Assembly (NCBI GenBank): GCA_009663005.1
Contig: CM018892.1
Coordinates: forward strand, 1-17,500
Source of the DNA: Actinidia chinensis
Lineage: Eukaryota; Streptophyta; Magnoliopsida; Ericales; Actinidiaceae
Direction of reading: 5' to 3'
Length of the DNA stretch: 17,500 nucleotides
The stretch's first letter is position 1; each line of letters begins with the position of its first letter. The notes below the pieces were generated by a model. That model did not search any database and had not been told where the DNA came from. It saw nothing but the letters and a program-made list of their open reading frames with translations. Position numbers and translations under genes: made by a program. Positions 1 to 9,983 of this stretch are shown in pieces.

Positions 1-1512
1 CTATGTTATGAGTCTGAAACATGGTATCCACGCCATGTTGGCTTTGTGGATTTGATAGTGATTGTGGATGGAAATTACATTTCTCCTGTGGTATTCCCCC
101 CCCCACCCCCTATGGCGTGTTGTGGTCCAATTTGGTCAACTGGGATCGATCTCACTAAAGGCCTGATTATTTATGACCCATAATGTTGTGGACTTTGAAT
201 AAAAGTATGTAAGGTATCTTCTAAACTCCGTTTATGTGGGGGTTGGTTATACCATTCTGGTTGTGGTATGGTATTTGGGGCATGCTGAAAAAGGGGCTTT
301 TTGCCTTGGTTCTGATTCTCAATAGGGATTAAGGCCAATTGGATTGACCTGTCGCGGTGGTGGATTGGGAATTTGCAACCGTGGTCTGGTTAGAAACTGT
401 TTTCTCTAAGAAAATTCGCGGTGGTTTCTTTTTTTTTTTTCCACCCTCGGGTTGTAAGTGTTGGAGTATGCAGAATTGAAGGTTTATGCCCTTGTGGTTG
501 ATTAAAGCATTAATGGAGACTGGGGTCTCCCCCTTGTAAGCCCTCTTTTAAAAGCTGGGTTTAGAGAGACATTCAGACGCTTGGATTGCCAGATCTTTCA
601 CAAATGACACATTTTATTTTTTATATTCCAGATGACGTCTAACCCTCATGTATTTTCTTAATGTTATAGGGATTCAAGTTCTAGAGAATTGATCATACTG
701 TTGAAAATCATTTTGTTCTTGTAATTGATATTTTCCATGTCCCAAGTATGGGTCGTCTTCATTATCCGTATAAAAGAAAGAAATCCCAAGATTGGTTATT
801 CTCTGCCAGTTCATCAAAGAAAGTCTAGAGCTTCTTCAGGGCTCTTTCTCATAAACTGACATTACACATCTGTAAGAAACTGCCTGTTTTGGGGAGCAAT
901 TCTCTCATAAAAGAAACTCAATTATGCGGCCAGTATCATAACCGTGATGTGGCCGATAGATGTTAACAATCCTTTATATCTCCCCAAACACGCATAAAAC
1001 GACTATCTTCTCTTCTTGAAAATTATAAATTAAATTTTTAAAAGATGCCGTTTTGTTCATAGGAAAAAATTTTTTGAAAACATTCTCTTGCTGGTTCCCA
1101 GGATAGGAAGATTCGAACTCGATCTTAGAGAAGATTTAGCCATAAAAATTAAAAAAAAGGTCGGTCTTTAAAGTGAAAATGGAAAGAGTTAAGCCTTGCT
1201 ATATCTTTTCAATATGTGGACCATCTACCATAGTTCCTACCATTCTTCAAATTCTTAAATGCAGGTATGGGCTTTCGCTTTCATTCCGGGGGAATGTGGG
1301 AAGTTGATGGGTGCATTCCTGGTTGATTGTGAAGGTATGTGCATTGGAGGTGGGGAGTTACTATGCATGAGGGAGTTGATGCTCTAGTTGGATTAAGGTA
1401 ATATTGCATGTAATCTGCTTGAGGCTTAGAGCCTCATTGGGGATTTGCATTGGGAGATGATTTATATCTCCCGCTTCTTGTCCTCAATGTTTCGAAGTGG
1501 GTTTTGGTCCAT
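1..1512 (-). pseudogene. gag: gag remnant of an Athila/Tat gypsy element
   Basis: Minus-strand translation in shifting frames recovers the retrotransposon gag pattern in the correct order. It starts at a possible Met near 1512. Around 1160-1200 is a block like the family's LFPFSLKDRAK motif, followed near 1044-1075 by KFFPMNKTA. At 785-841 is the well-preserved stretch PEEALDFFDELAENNQSWD, then a degenerate CCHC knuckle region around 550-610, and RSLEDTLHTFIQ at about 205-240. Gag would form the virus-like particle that packages element RNA. Several in-frame stops and frameshifts separate the blocks, so no product is expected. The C-terminal end lies outside the window. The order and spacing of motifs make the assignment firm; the exact start is uncertain. 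Confidence 0.72.
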
Positions 1513-1711
1513 TCTAGTCATCTACCAAGTTTTGTTTCTGAACCCAAACTAACATGCAAAATTAAAATTCTCTTTTTCAATTAGACCTTATCGACCGATG
1601 GTTTATGTAAACCGTAGAAGGAAAAGAAGAGATGAAGAAAAAGTGTTAAGAAAATAGTTTACTAAACGTCTTGTGTGATTCCGGCAAAGTCTTAACTTTC
1701 AAGCTGCGAAA

Positions 1712-1732
1712 TTCCCAGAGCCAACGGCGCCA
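1712..1732 (-). other. primer-binding site for tRNA-Asp
   Basis: On the minus strand the sequence begins TGGCGCCGTTG, complementary to the 3' end of plant tRNA-Asp (whose end reads CAACGGCGCCA). The first 11 bases match exactly, and the following bases match only with gaps (CTCTGGGAAT instead of CCGGGGAT). Five bases, TTTTT with the first T of TGG, separate it from the proposed LTR end, which is typical for Athila/Tat elements. Reverse transcription would start here. Confidence 0.72.
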
Positions 1733-2890
1733 AAAATGCTTAACTCCTTAGAGTGGTGAATATCGTGGGTTTATGTTTCAGCTCTAAAGCTTAAGAGCTA
1801 CCGGAAGCCAGCACTTTACTCGCAAAAGCACGCGATCGAATCCAAAAGGAAATTTGTTAGCACAGTTTAATTGTTGTAAATAGAAACTAGATAAAAATAA
1901 AAAGTTATAAAGTTAAATTGTTTTGGTAATTGAATGAGTTTATGTTTCTCTTAAACTTGTATTTACTGTAGAGTTGGAATAGGTGGAATAGTTAAACATT
2001 TAGCCATTTCCTTTAATAGAATCTCTATTTCTGCACTTTGGTACTCAAATCAAATTTTCCAGGTAAAATGAAATTGATTGGAAAATTTGCAATTGATTTT
2101 CTTGGTTATTTGAATCTAAAAATATTGTTTCTGAATTGAAATAAAGTAACTAGCTTTTTCAAACTCGTTAAAATTGCCAATGGATCTAAGGTTTGATTGA
2201 CCGGACAAGGGCAATCTTGTTACAAATAATTCAGGGAGATTTTATTAACAATTCTAAGATTTGAGATCTGATTATATTAATCAATTTGAAAAACCATTAA
2301 GTTAATTTAAGAGAAGAGTTTGGAGAATTAGTTTTATCTAAAATTGGATTGGAGCTTCATGTTTTAAACTAGACCAATTTTAAATTTAGCCTATCATATT
2401 TGAATTAAAATGAAATGGAATTATGCTAAATATGTAAAAGTTGTAAGCGAATTAAATATTGGGACAGATAAGAGATAAAACCGACCGAGCTGGAGGTAGT
2501 TTTAGAAACGTCCATTGGTCGTAAAGTAAAATAAAGACGGCGGTAAATTACGTAATAAAAAGAAAGCAAAATTAAAAACAGTAAAGTCATTAAACTTTCC
2601 ATCTGAGTATTTCACTCAAAAGAAAGTACAAGTGTTAAAAATATAAAATATCAGAGAACGAAAGAACGAAGAACTATCTTAAATTTCATAAGAACTAAAA
2701 TATTTCAAGACCAAAAGATTTTTCAACCCATCCAATCTTAAATCCTAGAGTTTTTCTTTTTAACATTCCCAAAAAGAAAGAGAGTGATTGCTGGAATGGA
2801 TTTCTTATTATAGAGTTTTTAGTTTTGAGGAGTGTGAAAACCGAACTTGAAAAAGTCTTCAAAAAGCTTTGTTGGTTACATTTGAACGCA

Positions 2891-2896
2891 TTTATA
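2891..2896 (-). promoter_or_regulatory. TATA box of the gypsy LTR
   Basis: The minus strand reads GGACTATAAATGCG here, a good plant TATA context. It lies between the repeated CGGTTC boxes (upstream on the minus strand) and the long AT-rich R/U5 part, which is where the LTR promoter should be. Confidence 0.45.
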
Positions 2897-2900
2897 GTCC

Positions 2901-3100
2901 GACCGGTTCACTTCTCCGACCGGTTCAGTTCTTTCACCGCCTTTGATCTTGAATGGTGTCAGTTCTTGACCGTAGGACTTCTTTCATGCTTTGATCATTT
3001 TCCCGATGTCGGCTTCCTAGAACGGTTCAGTCCTGGACTGGTTCGCTTTGTGGTGGCTCCTGTTGCATTTTCTGGACTGGTTGTGACTTACTGGACAGGC
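2901..3100 (-). repeat. short repeated GACCGGTTCA boxes in LTR U3
   Basis: GACCGGTTCA occurs exactly at 2901-2910 and 2918-2927. Variants occur at 3020-3029 (gaacggttca), 3036-3045 (gactggttcg) and 3075-3084 (gactggttgt), with a further weak copy near 3093. They lie just upstream of the minus-strand TATA box. Short U3 repeats often act as enhancers in plant LTRs; that role is inferred here. Confidence 0.5.
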
Positions 3101-3180
3101 TTCAGCTTCTGCAGTTTAGTTTGTTTCAACCATATCCTTTATCTTTTCACAATTTGCACTGGTTTCTTTGATTAAAACAA

Positions 3181-3480
3181 TGTTTTGACACGTTTCATTC
3201 GTATGATTGTTTATCCTATTTTTATTATAATACGTCTAATATAACAGTTTATAAATACCAAAATAACCTATTTAGGGATTTTATTGAGTGAAAATCGTTC
3301 AAGTGTGATTTATCAGAAGGTCTATATTTTAAGGTAGCAAAAATGTAGTTAAAACCCTTAGAAATGAAAAAAAAGAAAGAACAAATATCGCAGAAAGAAT
3401 AGGGTAAGTGACAATTTGGATGTTCTTTTGGACCAATCTATATTAAAAAACATAATTTTATTTTGAATCTTTAAAACCAA
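3181..3480. other. AT-rich spacer, no gene seen
   Basis: This is AT-rich sequence between the proposed outer LTR edge and the CTAGGC-rich element. I see no coding pattern or known repeat. If the LTR is longer than proposed, part of this stretch would belong to it. Confidence 0.5.
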
Positions 3481-3481
3481 G

Positions 3482-3509
3482 ATTCTAACAATGCTAGGCG
3501 GTAATCGGA

Positions 3510-3543
<34 letters not shown>

Positions 3544-3873
3544 AGGGGCATTAGGCAGTTTTATTTATTATTTATTAAATCATTAAAATTTACGAAAAAT
3601 AATAAGAAATGACCAAATTCAAATCTATCCAAAAATGATATCAAAAAGTAAAGTTCAAAGGTTACATGTTGAAATAATACAAAGAAAAAGATAGAAATGG
3701 CAATTAGGTTCTAAAATACATAGACATCAGAAACCTAGGTCTATAAAAAGCGCTAGGCGTTAAAGAAGGTAGGAGGAGGGGGGCCCAGTGCCTGGGATGG
3801 GGGCCTAGGCAGCCTGGGCGGCTGGGGGGGACCTTAAGAGCCTAGGCTGGGCCTAGGCGGACGATTGTTCGAA
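3482..3873. mobile_element. CTAGGC-rich MITE-like or foldback element
   Basis: Two G/C-rich blocks (about 3494-3555 and 3735-3862) are full of CCTAGGC/CTAGGCGG words and flank an AT-rich core. The ends look inverted: attctaacaat at the left and attgttcgaaa at the right are near complements. CCTAGG is itself palindromic, so both blocks can fold. Similar CTAGGCG-rich repeats are widespread in plant genomes, and I cannot name the superfamily from sequence alone. There is no coding capacity. Target-site duplication is not convincing (caag shared near both ends). Confidence 0.45.
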
Positions 3874-3880
3874 ACAAGTG

Positions 3881-4690
3881 CTTAAAACTATCTTCCATTA
3901 TTACGGTTGAATTGAAAATTCAATTTGAGTTAATCCAACAGCTGAGATTTCCACATCAGATTATTTATTTTTCAAAAAAAAAAATATCACGTCCTCTTCT
4001 CAAAGGTTGTGGGACCCACATAAATTCTTATCCAATGGCAAAAAATCTCTAAATCTAGTCTTTTTTTACCTATGTTAATTTTTTAGTGGGATTCACACAA
4101 AAAAAATTTAAAAAACCACATCTTTCTTTCTCCCTCATTTCTCCCAAAACTAACAATTTTTTTCAAAATCATGTCATTTCTATTTGTTGTATATTTTGTA
4201 GCAATATATCTTTTATCTAGCTTTTGATATCTTATTTGTTTTTTGAGATTATAAAAACTTTAATGAGTACGCCTAAGAGGTTGAAATTTTTTTTACGTAG
4301 TGCCGTGTGGGAAATGTGCAAATTACTAGTCAATCATAGGATGCAACGTGTGTCAAAGATTTATTCAAGCGTAAAAACAGGTCCAATAGGTCTTAAAAGA
4401 TTCCTTCCTCACATAATAATTTTTCTCAATTTCATTCTTAATGTATTAGCAATGATCACACATCCCAGGTGATATTTTGATAGAAAGACTAAGCCCCAAC
4501 GAGAAGGTTGCCCTAGTGCAAGGAGACAAGGATCGCATCCCAGTCCCCACGTGGCTAATCCACCAGGCTGGACTCCGATTTTTAATTAGTCTAATTCTAA
4601 AGAAAGTTATGGCGTTCTGCCGACTTATCTTTATGCAAGTGTCAGTTAACTTCATCTGTACGTGCCCTTGCGGTTGACCACATTAATGCA
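3881..4690. other. spacer, no recognisable gene
   Basis: AT-rich to about 4470, with poly(A)/poly(T) runs near 3974 and 4100, then more balanced composition. An 82-codon open frame at 4224-4472 (plus) and a 66-69-codon overlapping pair on opposite strands at 4446-4677 show no domain I recognise and are most likely chance frames. Confidence 0.4.
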
Positions 4691-5059
4691 GAGGGAAGAG
4701 TTGTAGTTCAGCCACTACGGATTACTACATATTTACTATGTAGTTACGCCAAAGAAGGAGTCCGGGTACCAACTTATACACATTCCAATCAGTACCTTGA
4801 CGTCGAACAAACAAAGCATTGGATAAGTATGTCAATTAAGATCCCATACAAAGACTGTACCTCGACGAATTTTGGGGGTTGGGTCTCAGGCAATAAGGAG
4901 TCTCGGCAGCGGGAATGGAGGAGTGAGTACTTCCCTAACGCACAATTGGTAGCCAACATGACCGTAAGTCTTCACTTGTACCTCAGTTGTTCTTGATTTC
5001 CTTAATACACTTGTACAAACTGTTCGAATATAAAGCATGTTTCGGAATATTTTTCAACA

Positions 5060-6135
5060 GAAACACTGAGAACGGACGCGCCCGTTGTTCCGGGAACTAG
5101 CTTAGACAATCAAGTAAGTGACCGAATGTGTTGAGAGTGGAGAGAGAGAGTTTCTAGATTGAGATAGACAGAAATGCATAATTGATATGAAAGGACATGC
5201 CTTTATAGACAGCTCGAGCTGCATGGACGCGCCAATGTCGTTAACTGGAACAGACTGCAACTCGGGCGCATGCGAGACATGCTGACTATGTGTAGTAAGT
5301 ACGGCGGCTGACCAAACCTGATAGGCTAGCAGTCATGTCGCCAAGATTCTCGATTAGGCGTGGGGTGTGGTCCGGCTTGCTTGTCAAAGAAAATTTCGCG
5401 TGCAAGCCATCCTATGCCCCGAGTGCCGTCAGGATTCCTGTCGAAAGTTGCGCCACTACCCAAGTTGGCGCAGAGACCCCACTGAGCTTGTTATTAAAAG
5501 GGACAAACTCGACAATGTGCGTATCCTTAGCTTGGTCAGAGTGATTTTTCGTATTTTATCATTACAACTTAATTTTAACATGCGTTGATACGTTTTTGAT
5601 GGTGATGATGACTTGTCCTACGGCAACGAATTGGGGAATAGTATTTGGTTTTCTTTTGTCGAACTCGAGATAAGTGGGTGGTAAGAGAGAAGAGCAGGAG
5701 AACCAATATTCCATGATTAAGCAACTCGAGAGTTAGATTCAGTGAGGCAACACTACCAATGCACTGGGATTGGTATCAAACATTGCGCAAGACAGGCGAA
5801 AACAAACTCCTCATAACTTGTTTTATTCGTTTAGCATAACGTGCTTCATCAGCCTAATACATCATTATCAAAGTAAGCGAGAAAGAAACCAGTTGATAGT
5901 GAGCCCCTAATTATTGTAAGCTTTACAGACAGCTACAGGACTTGATGCGGCATTTCATCTCTGGGACAGCCCAACATTTCCCGCTATTATCGTGCACTTC
6001 CGGAGTTGTTCTTAGATGGTAAGTCGTGAGTTTTTTACCTAGTCATGTGTTGTTCCGGGATAAAATAGTATGAAACTTCATTATCTACATTCAGGTTGCC
6101 AACAATTTAATGTTTTTTATTAAGGAGTGTGACAG
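5060..6135. repeat. copy A of an unidentified ~1 kb direct repeat
   Basis: Collinear, same-strand matches to copy B (11631-12636) run through this block with a nearly constant offset of about 6.5 kb. Anchors are tgagaacg (5067), aatcaagt (5108), tcatgtcgcca (5333), ttgatacgtttttgat (5585), gattggtatcaaac (5768) and attaaggagtg (6119). Between anchors the copies differ by many substitutions and small indels, so the duplication is old. A 12-base match (agagttgtagtt, 4697 and 11414) hints that the unit begins near 4690. Open frames at 5335-5544 and 5367-5588 do not line up with an open frame in copy B, so I treat the repeat as non-coding. It contains a PBS-like word, TGGTATCA at 5771. Identity is unknown; a decayed LTR-element fragment is one possibility. 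Confidence 0.65.
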
Positions 6136-6139
6136 AGAA

Positions 6140-6671
6140 CGGCCCTCCAGATTTTCCAGCATGTTAAGCAAGTGTATCCTGAATTATGAGTATTATGAAA
6201 ACCACATCGAAAACACCACCCTTTGAGATCTCCTGAAGCAGCAACTCGTGATACTTCATGCTGGGAAATGGGGCCTCCCGTATAGGCCACTCACGAGCGA
6301 ACTAAACAAGTCCCATAAGTACAGTTAAAAAAACAACCCCAACAACTAATCTAACATCTGGATAAAATCACAAACCAACGAATTCTTAACAAAACACGTG
6401 TGAATTGCCATAATAAACCAATAGTATCCTGCTATTTTCCAAATATGGAGGGATTGCAAGCTGTTTCATAATTCCCAATCACCACAACAAAACCACGAAT
6501 TCAGAGACATTTAAAGTAGAACCATGTTGACACTGCAAAAGTCGCAGAACGACAAAGCATAGAGTACTTAAACAGGGACAATTAAAAATCTATAAGTAGC
6601 ACGATACCATATGCATATATTTTATAGGTTTTGTTTCTTTGACAGTTTGGCTTAACCATAAATACGACGTC
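6140..6671. other. 3' flank of the SKP1-like pseudogene
   Basis: This is sequence downstream of the pseudogene stop codon on its own strand, reaching copy A. No coding pattern is seen. No canonical AATAAA signal is visible close to the stop; the nearest on that strand is at 6116-6121, inside copy A. A 7-bp inverted pair (6245-6251 with 6291-6297) is present. Confidence 0.35.
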
Positions 6672-6838
6672 TTAATCAAATGCCCACTGATTCTCAGACG
6701 AAGCTCTTCCTTTCCTCAGGGGTGAAGTGATTCTTGAGTTGAAGGTCTTGGCGATTTCATCAGGAGTCATCCCTTTTATTCATGTCTGCAACAGCTGCAT
6801 GTCAAATCCAGCAGGCTCTGATATTCAGGTAGTTTGCG
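6672..6838 (-). pseudogene. SKP1: SKP1-like exon 2, with indels
   Basis: After an AG acceptor (minus-strand ATCCTCAG) the exon encodes, in shifting frames, SANYLNI, SLLDLTC, a disturbed QTVADMIKG block, a MTPDEI-AKTFN block, a HFTPEE block and a terminal ENQWAFD-like end with TAA at 6672-6674. This is the SKP1 C-terminal helical domain that contacts F-box proteins. The length is 167 nt, against about 172 expected for an intact exon. At least three separate small indels break the frame, and the motifs are otherwise well kept, so frame loss seems recent compared with substitution decay. Confidence 0.85.
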
Positions 6839-8954
6839 CTGAGGATACATAGTAAATTAGAAATAAGACACAAAACAGATAAAAGCATGGGCCATACATG
6901 CAAGGTGGTTCAAAACATTATCAAGAATTACAGTAAATGACAAAAGCTAGCACATTTAATTAATTTAGTAAGTACATATATGATAGATAGTTGAAGAGAG
7001 TCGAAATCTAGTTCTTTATTGTAAGAGTGCCAGCTCAAGTGGCTGGAGTGGCCCATAGAGGACAAAAGTTCCCATTCAATAGCTATAAGAATCAAACAGG
7101 AGAAGCTGGATTAAGGAACATCAACTCAAGGCATATGCACAACCCTTTAAGTGTGGAATACACTAAGCAATCGCAAATCAGTGATTCAATGCGACAGAAA
7201 ATTTGCGTGCAAGTTGCAGATAACCATGAGATAATTCAGTAACTTATTAGTCAAGTATAAGTGTTTAGAAATACAAAACCAAACATAAAAACAGAAGACC
7301 ACATTACCAAAGGGGTATGTAAAAACAGATACGCGGACAAGTAAATCACATCTATGGGCTAGAGATAATAACTGAAGTGAATGCAAGCATTGAGATCAAA
7401 ACAACTGAAGGTTAGCTAATGGAACGTGATCGCGACGGCCAAGCCAAAATAAAAATAATACCATGGCTGTCAGACTGCGAGAAAAAATATTTGACACGTA
7501 GCAAACGTTCAACTTATAACTCCACTCTGTCCCAAATTGTTATCCACTTTCCCCTTTTGGGATGTCCCAAATTGTTTGTCTTGAAATCAACTACCAAAAG
7601 ATTGCATAAAATTGTCCTCACTTTGGGAATTGGTGACAACACATCCATTTCGTGTTCGGTAATTTCAAATTGATTTTGGTTAGTTGAAACTTTTAAAGTG
7701 TAGACGTGGCATATTGACTACTTAACAAGTTGGATTCCCTAAATGGACAAACAAATTGACGATGGATCGATGGAGGAGCAATTTGTGACAGCTACCAATT
7801 TTTTTTTTTGTTTGCGAGGGAAGGGCACTAACGAAAAAAGGAGTGCAACTCCCATGAATAGAGCTTGATACCAGAGAAACTCACCATTCAGGACAACACT
7901 TAAATCCTGTCCACCCTATCTTCATTAAGTCACTCAAACTTGGTCCATATAGTATAGACGCTATGAGTCACTCCACTTAATGGCAATGGATTGTAGGTTG
8001 GATGCGGCGATAAAAAGAACTTATTTCCCACAAGAGGAGGGTGTGTGAATAAGTGCACGCGCCACCCAAGAAGATTTTGCACCACACACCGAACACAGAG
8101 GGTGGGAGGGAGGAGAAAGAACAGAACAACGCCTCTAGTTTTTTTCAACAGCAACAATTAAATTAATCTCAGTTAAGTAAAATGGCCTTTCAGATTGTAG
8201 CGCCAGGATCATATGTATACAGAATCATGATAAAACACATCATATAGATCTTATGCACCGCATCACAAAAAATGGATTTAGAACTAATCTTGGCCTTAGA
8301 AGGGATTAGATGATGATATTTTCACGGGTGCCAGTTCAACTGACAAATCAATGACAGCAACAGTTAGGTCATAGGAACTGATCCAACAACAGCAAGCATT
8401 TGAAAAAAAGTTAAATCACGACATCAAGGCATGCAGATTCTTAACTTAGAAAAAACATCCCCTCAGGGATGGATGATTGGGTCCCAATAACATCCAATTC
8501 CCTTCTAATAGGAGGACATTGGCAATAGGTAAAATGCAGAACTGACAGATACAAAATCAATCCAAAGACCTGAGAAAAGTAATAACCGATTTCAGACATT
8601 TCAATCATGCCCACATATAAAGAGTCAATAGTACTGAGTCAGGAAGTCTAAGCGGTATAATGATTTACCTCAAGCAATAACAGAGTATCAAATCTAATTC
8701 CAACCGTGTTGATCTGGCAAGTGCACTCCTTCCCAATTCTCACTTTGGAGACTGTCAATATACTAATCTATTTACCAAAGAGTAAATTCGAGAATAGACA
8801 CTATTCAATATCATACCAACGCCAGCCACAATCTCTATTACTATCTTTTGGTTTTTTTAAAAAAAAAATTCATTCTCTTCAAACTCAATCATTTTCACTT
8901 CCCTCCAAAGATAAATTCAGCTTTTTAAGCATTTATCAAAACTATATCGGAACA

Positions 8955-8989
<35 letters not shown>

Positions 8990-9983
8990 AATGGACACTA
9001 AACTGATTGCAGGAAGAAAATAGCTGTGAATTAAAAGTATACATGTTTATAGTCCAACATAATATAGTTGATATCTATTTTTCGAATGATACTCAACAAG
9101 TTCTACGGCTTTAGGGATCAAAACTGGAGTTGGTGGAGGAACTTTCATTCCACTTTGGATAGGGAGCATGTGATATGCTCAACAAAATTCAAAATTTGAT
9201 TATGACAAGATACGTCATTAAACGGATATACATCAAAACCCTAAACATGCATCCAAATTAGAGACCCTAGCACATAAAAAAAAAAAAGGGAAAAGAAAGA
9301 CATTATCCATGGTTAGAAATGCACACAAGTTTCTTTGGGCTTGGGAGGGTTATCCTTTAACATTCAAATCGTCAGTTTCCCTCACAATAAACCACAATGG
9401 CCATAGCTATAACACAGAACCACACCAATTGCCAAACTCAAACTAAATTAACATGGAATAAATGCAGCAATGATCAATTCAAATATAAAACCTACGAGTA
9501 CATTTCACCCAAAGAACAAAAGAGAGAGAGGGAAATATCTTGTGCATGAAGAGGACAACAACATTAAACGTTCAAGCTTTTATATCTGGTAAAACAATGA
9601 TGGCAACCTAACGTCATCAGATTATTTCATTACTTCTTCATTAAAAATTCTCAGTTCACTCACCTCTCCACTAAACCCAAATGATAGTGCCCTCCTCTAA
9701 TGCCATACATATACATCACACAGGAAGGCAAGAGCATCACAAGCCTCACTATCGCAGTGTCTGCTCAATTCTACTAAGGGACGTAGAGTGAATCTTTCAA
9801 GTTATGATCACGCCTAACGTGCCTATTATAAATTCACTAAAAAATAGAACACACTAACTTATAATCAAAATCAATCAGAGATTAAATGCAAAACCCTAAG
9901 AATATGATCCAATCGTGAAATCCCGAATTACTTCAAAAAAAAATACAAAAATAGAGTGTGGGGGATGATAGGAGTGATGATAC
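6839..9983 (-). other. intron of the SKP1-like pseudogene (~3.1 kb)
   Basis: It is bounded by GT (9982-9983) and AG (6839-6840) on the minus strand. It is AT-rich with poly(A)/poly(T) runs (7800, 8860, 9278) and holds one recognisable MITE (7519-7779). The stretch 7790-8160 is purine/pyrimidine-skewed and has a partial inverted match (cattaagt at 7922 against acttaatg at 7976), possibly another small insertion. Open frames at 7027-7242, 7186-7386, 7419-7673, 7930-8157 and 8706-8957 show no recognisable domain. Confidence 0.7.
7519..7779. mobile_element. mariner/Stowaway-type MITE
   Basis: The left end, ctccactctgtcccaaattg, is close to the CTCCCTCCGTCCC termini of plant Tc1/mariner MITEs. 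The typical internal repeat of the TGTCCCAAATTGTT word follows (7529 and 7563). The right end (ggacaaacaaattg, then gatggaggag) is a worn inverted copy. A TA lies beside the left end (7517-7518); the matching TA on the right is lost. It is about 260 bp, non-coding, and located in the SKP1 intron. Confidence 0.6.

Larger units (their letters stand above)
1..3180 (-). mobile_element. Athila/Tat-type Ty3/gypsy retrotransposon, 5' part, degenerate
   Basis: Read on the minus strand, the order is LTR (about 3180 to 1737), a tRNA-Asp primer-binding site (about 1732 to 1712), an untranslated leader and a decayed gag that continues off the left edge. The PBS type and the gag motifs agree on the Athila/Tat branch of plant Ty3/gypsy elements, which is known to prime with tRNA-Asp. 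Protease, RT and integrase would lie to the left of position 1 and are not visible. The element is non-functional as seen, because gag is broken by many stops and frame changes. The outer LTR end is inferred from a TG/CA pair and could be off by tens of bases. No target-site duplication can be tested without the other LTR. Confidence 0.75.
1737..3180 (-). repeat. 5' LTR of the Athila/Tat element
   Basis: The inner edge is set by the PBS: on the plus strand the LTR begins TGCTTAACTC at 1737. The outer edge is set at 3180, where the minus strand begins TGTTTTAATC, an imperfect mirror of the inner end. A TATA box on the minus strand (TATAAA at 2891-2896) sits about 285 bases inside the outer edge. 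Repeated GACCGGTTCA-like boxes lie upstream of it (2901-3084), as expected for U3. The downstream 1.1 kb is AT-rich R/U5. The open frame on the plus strand at 2825-3175 has no recognisable domain and overlaps U3. The inner edge is solid; the outer edge is a best guess. Confidence 0.6.

Noticed and set aside
480..520. Similarity of tgcccttgtggttga...cattaatg to 4667-4690 (tgcccttgcggttga...cattaatg)
   Set aside because: The match is under 30 bases with gaps, and no further collinear similarity was found around it.
2825..3175. 116-codon plus-strand open frame
   Set aside because: It overlaps the U3 and TATA of the minus-strand gypsy LTR, its product is low-complexity hydrophobic, and no domain is recognisable.
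4224..4472. 82-codon plus-strand open frame
   Set aside because: It lies in an AT-rich spacer with no domain, homologous copy or promoter context I can see; likely chance.
5335..5588. Two overlapping plus-strand frames in copy A
   Set aside because: Neither frame is preserved in the matching part of copy B, so coding is not supported.
6245..6297. Inverted 7-bp pair ctcgtga/tcacgag with an inner ggcct/aggcc pair
   Set aside because: The stem is short, the spacing is 39 bases, and there is no terminator or small-RNA context; expected by chance.
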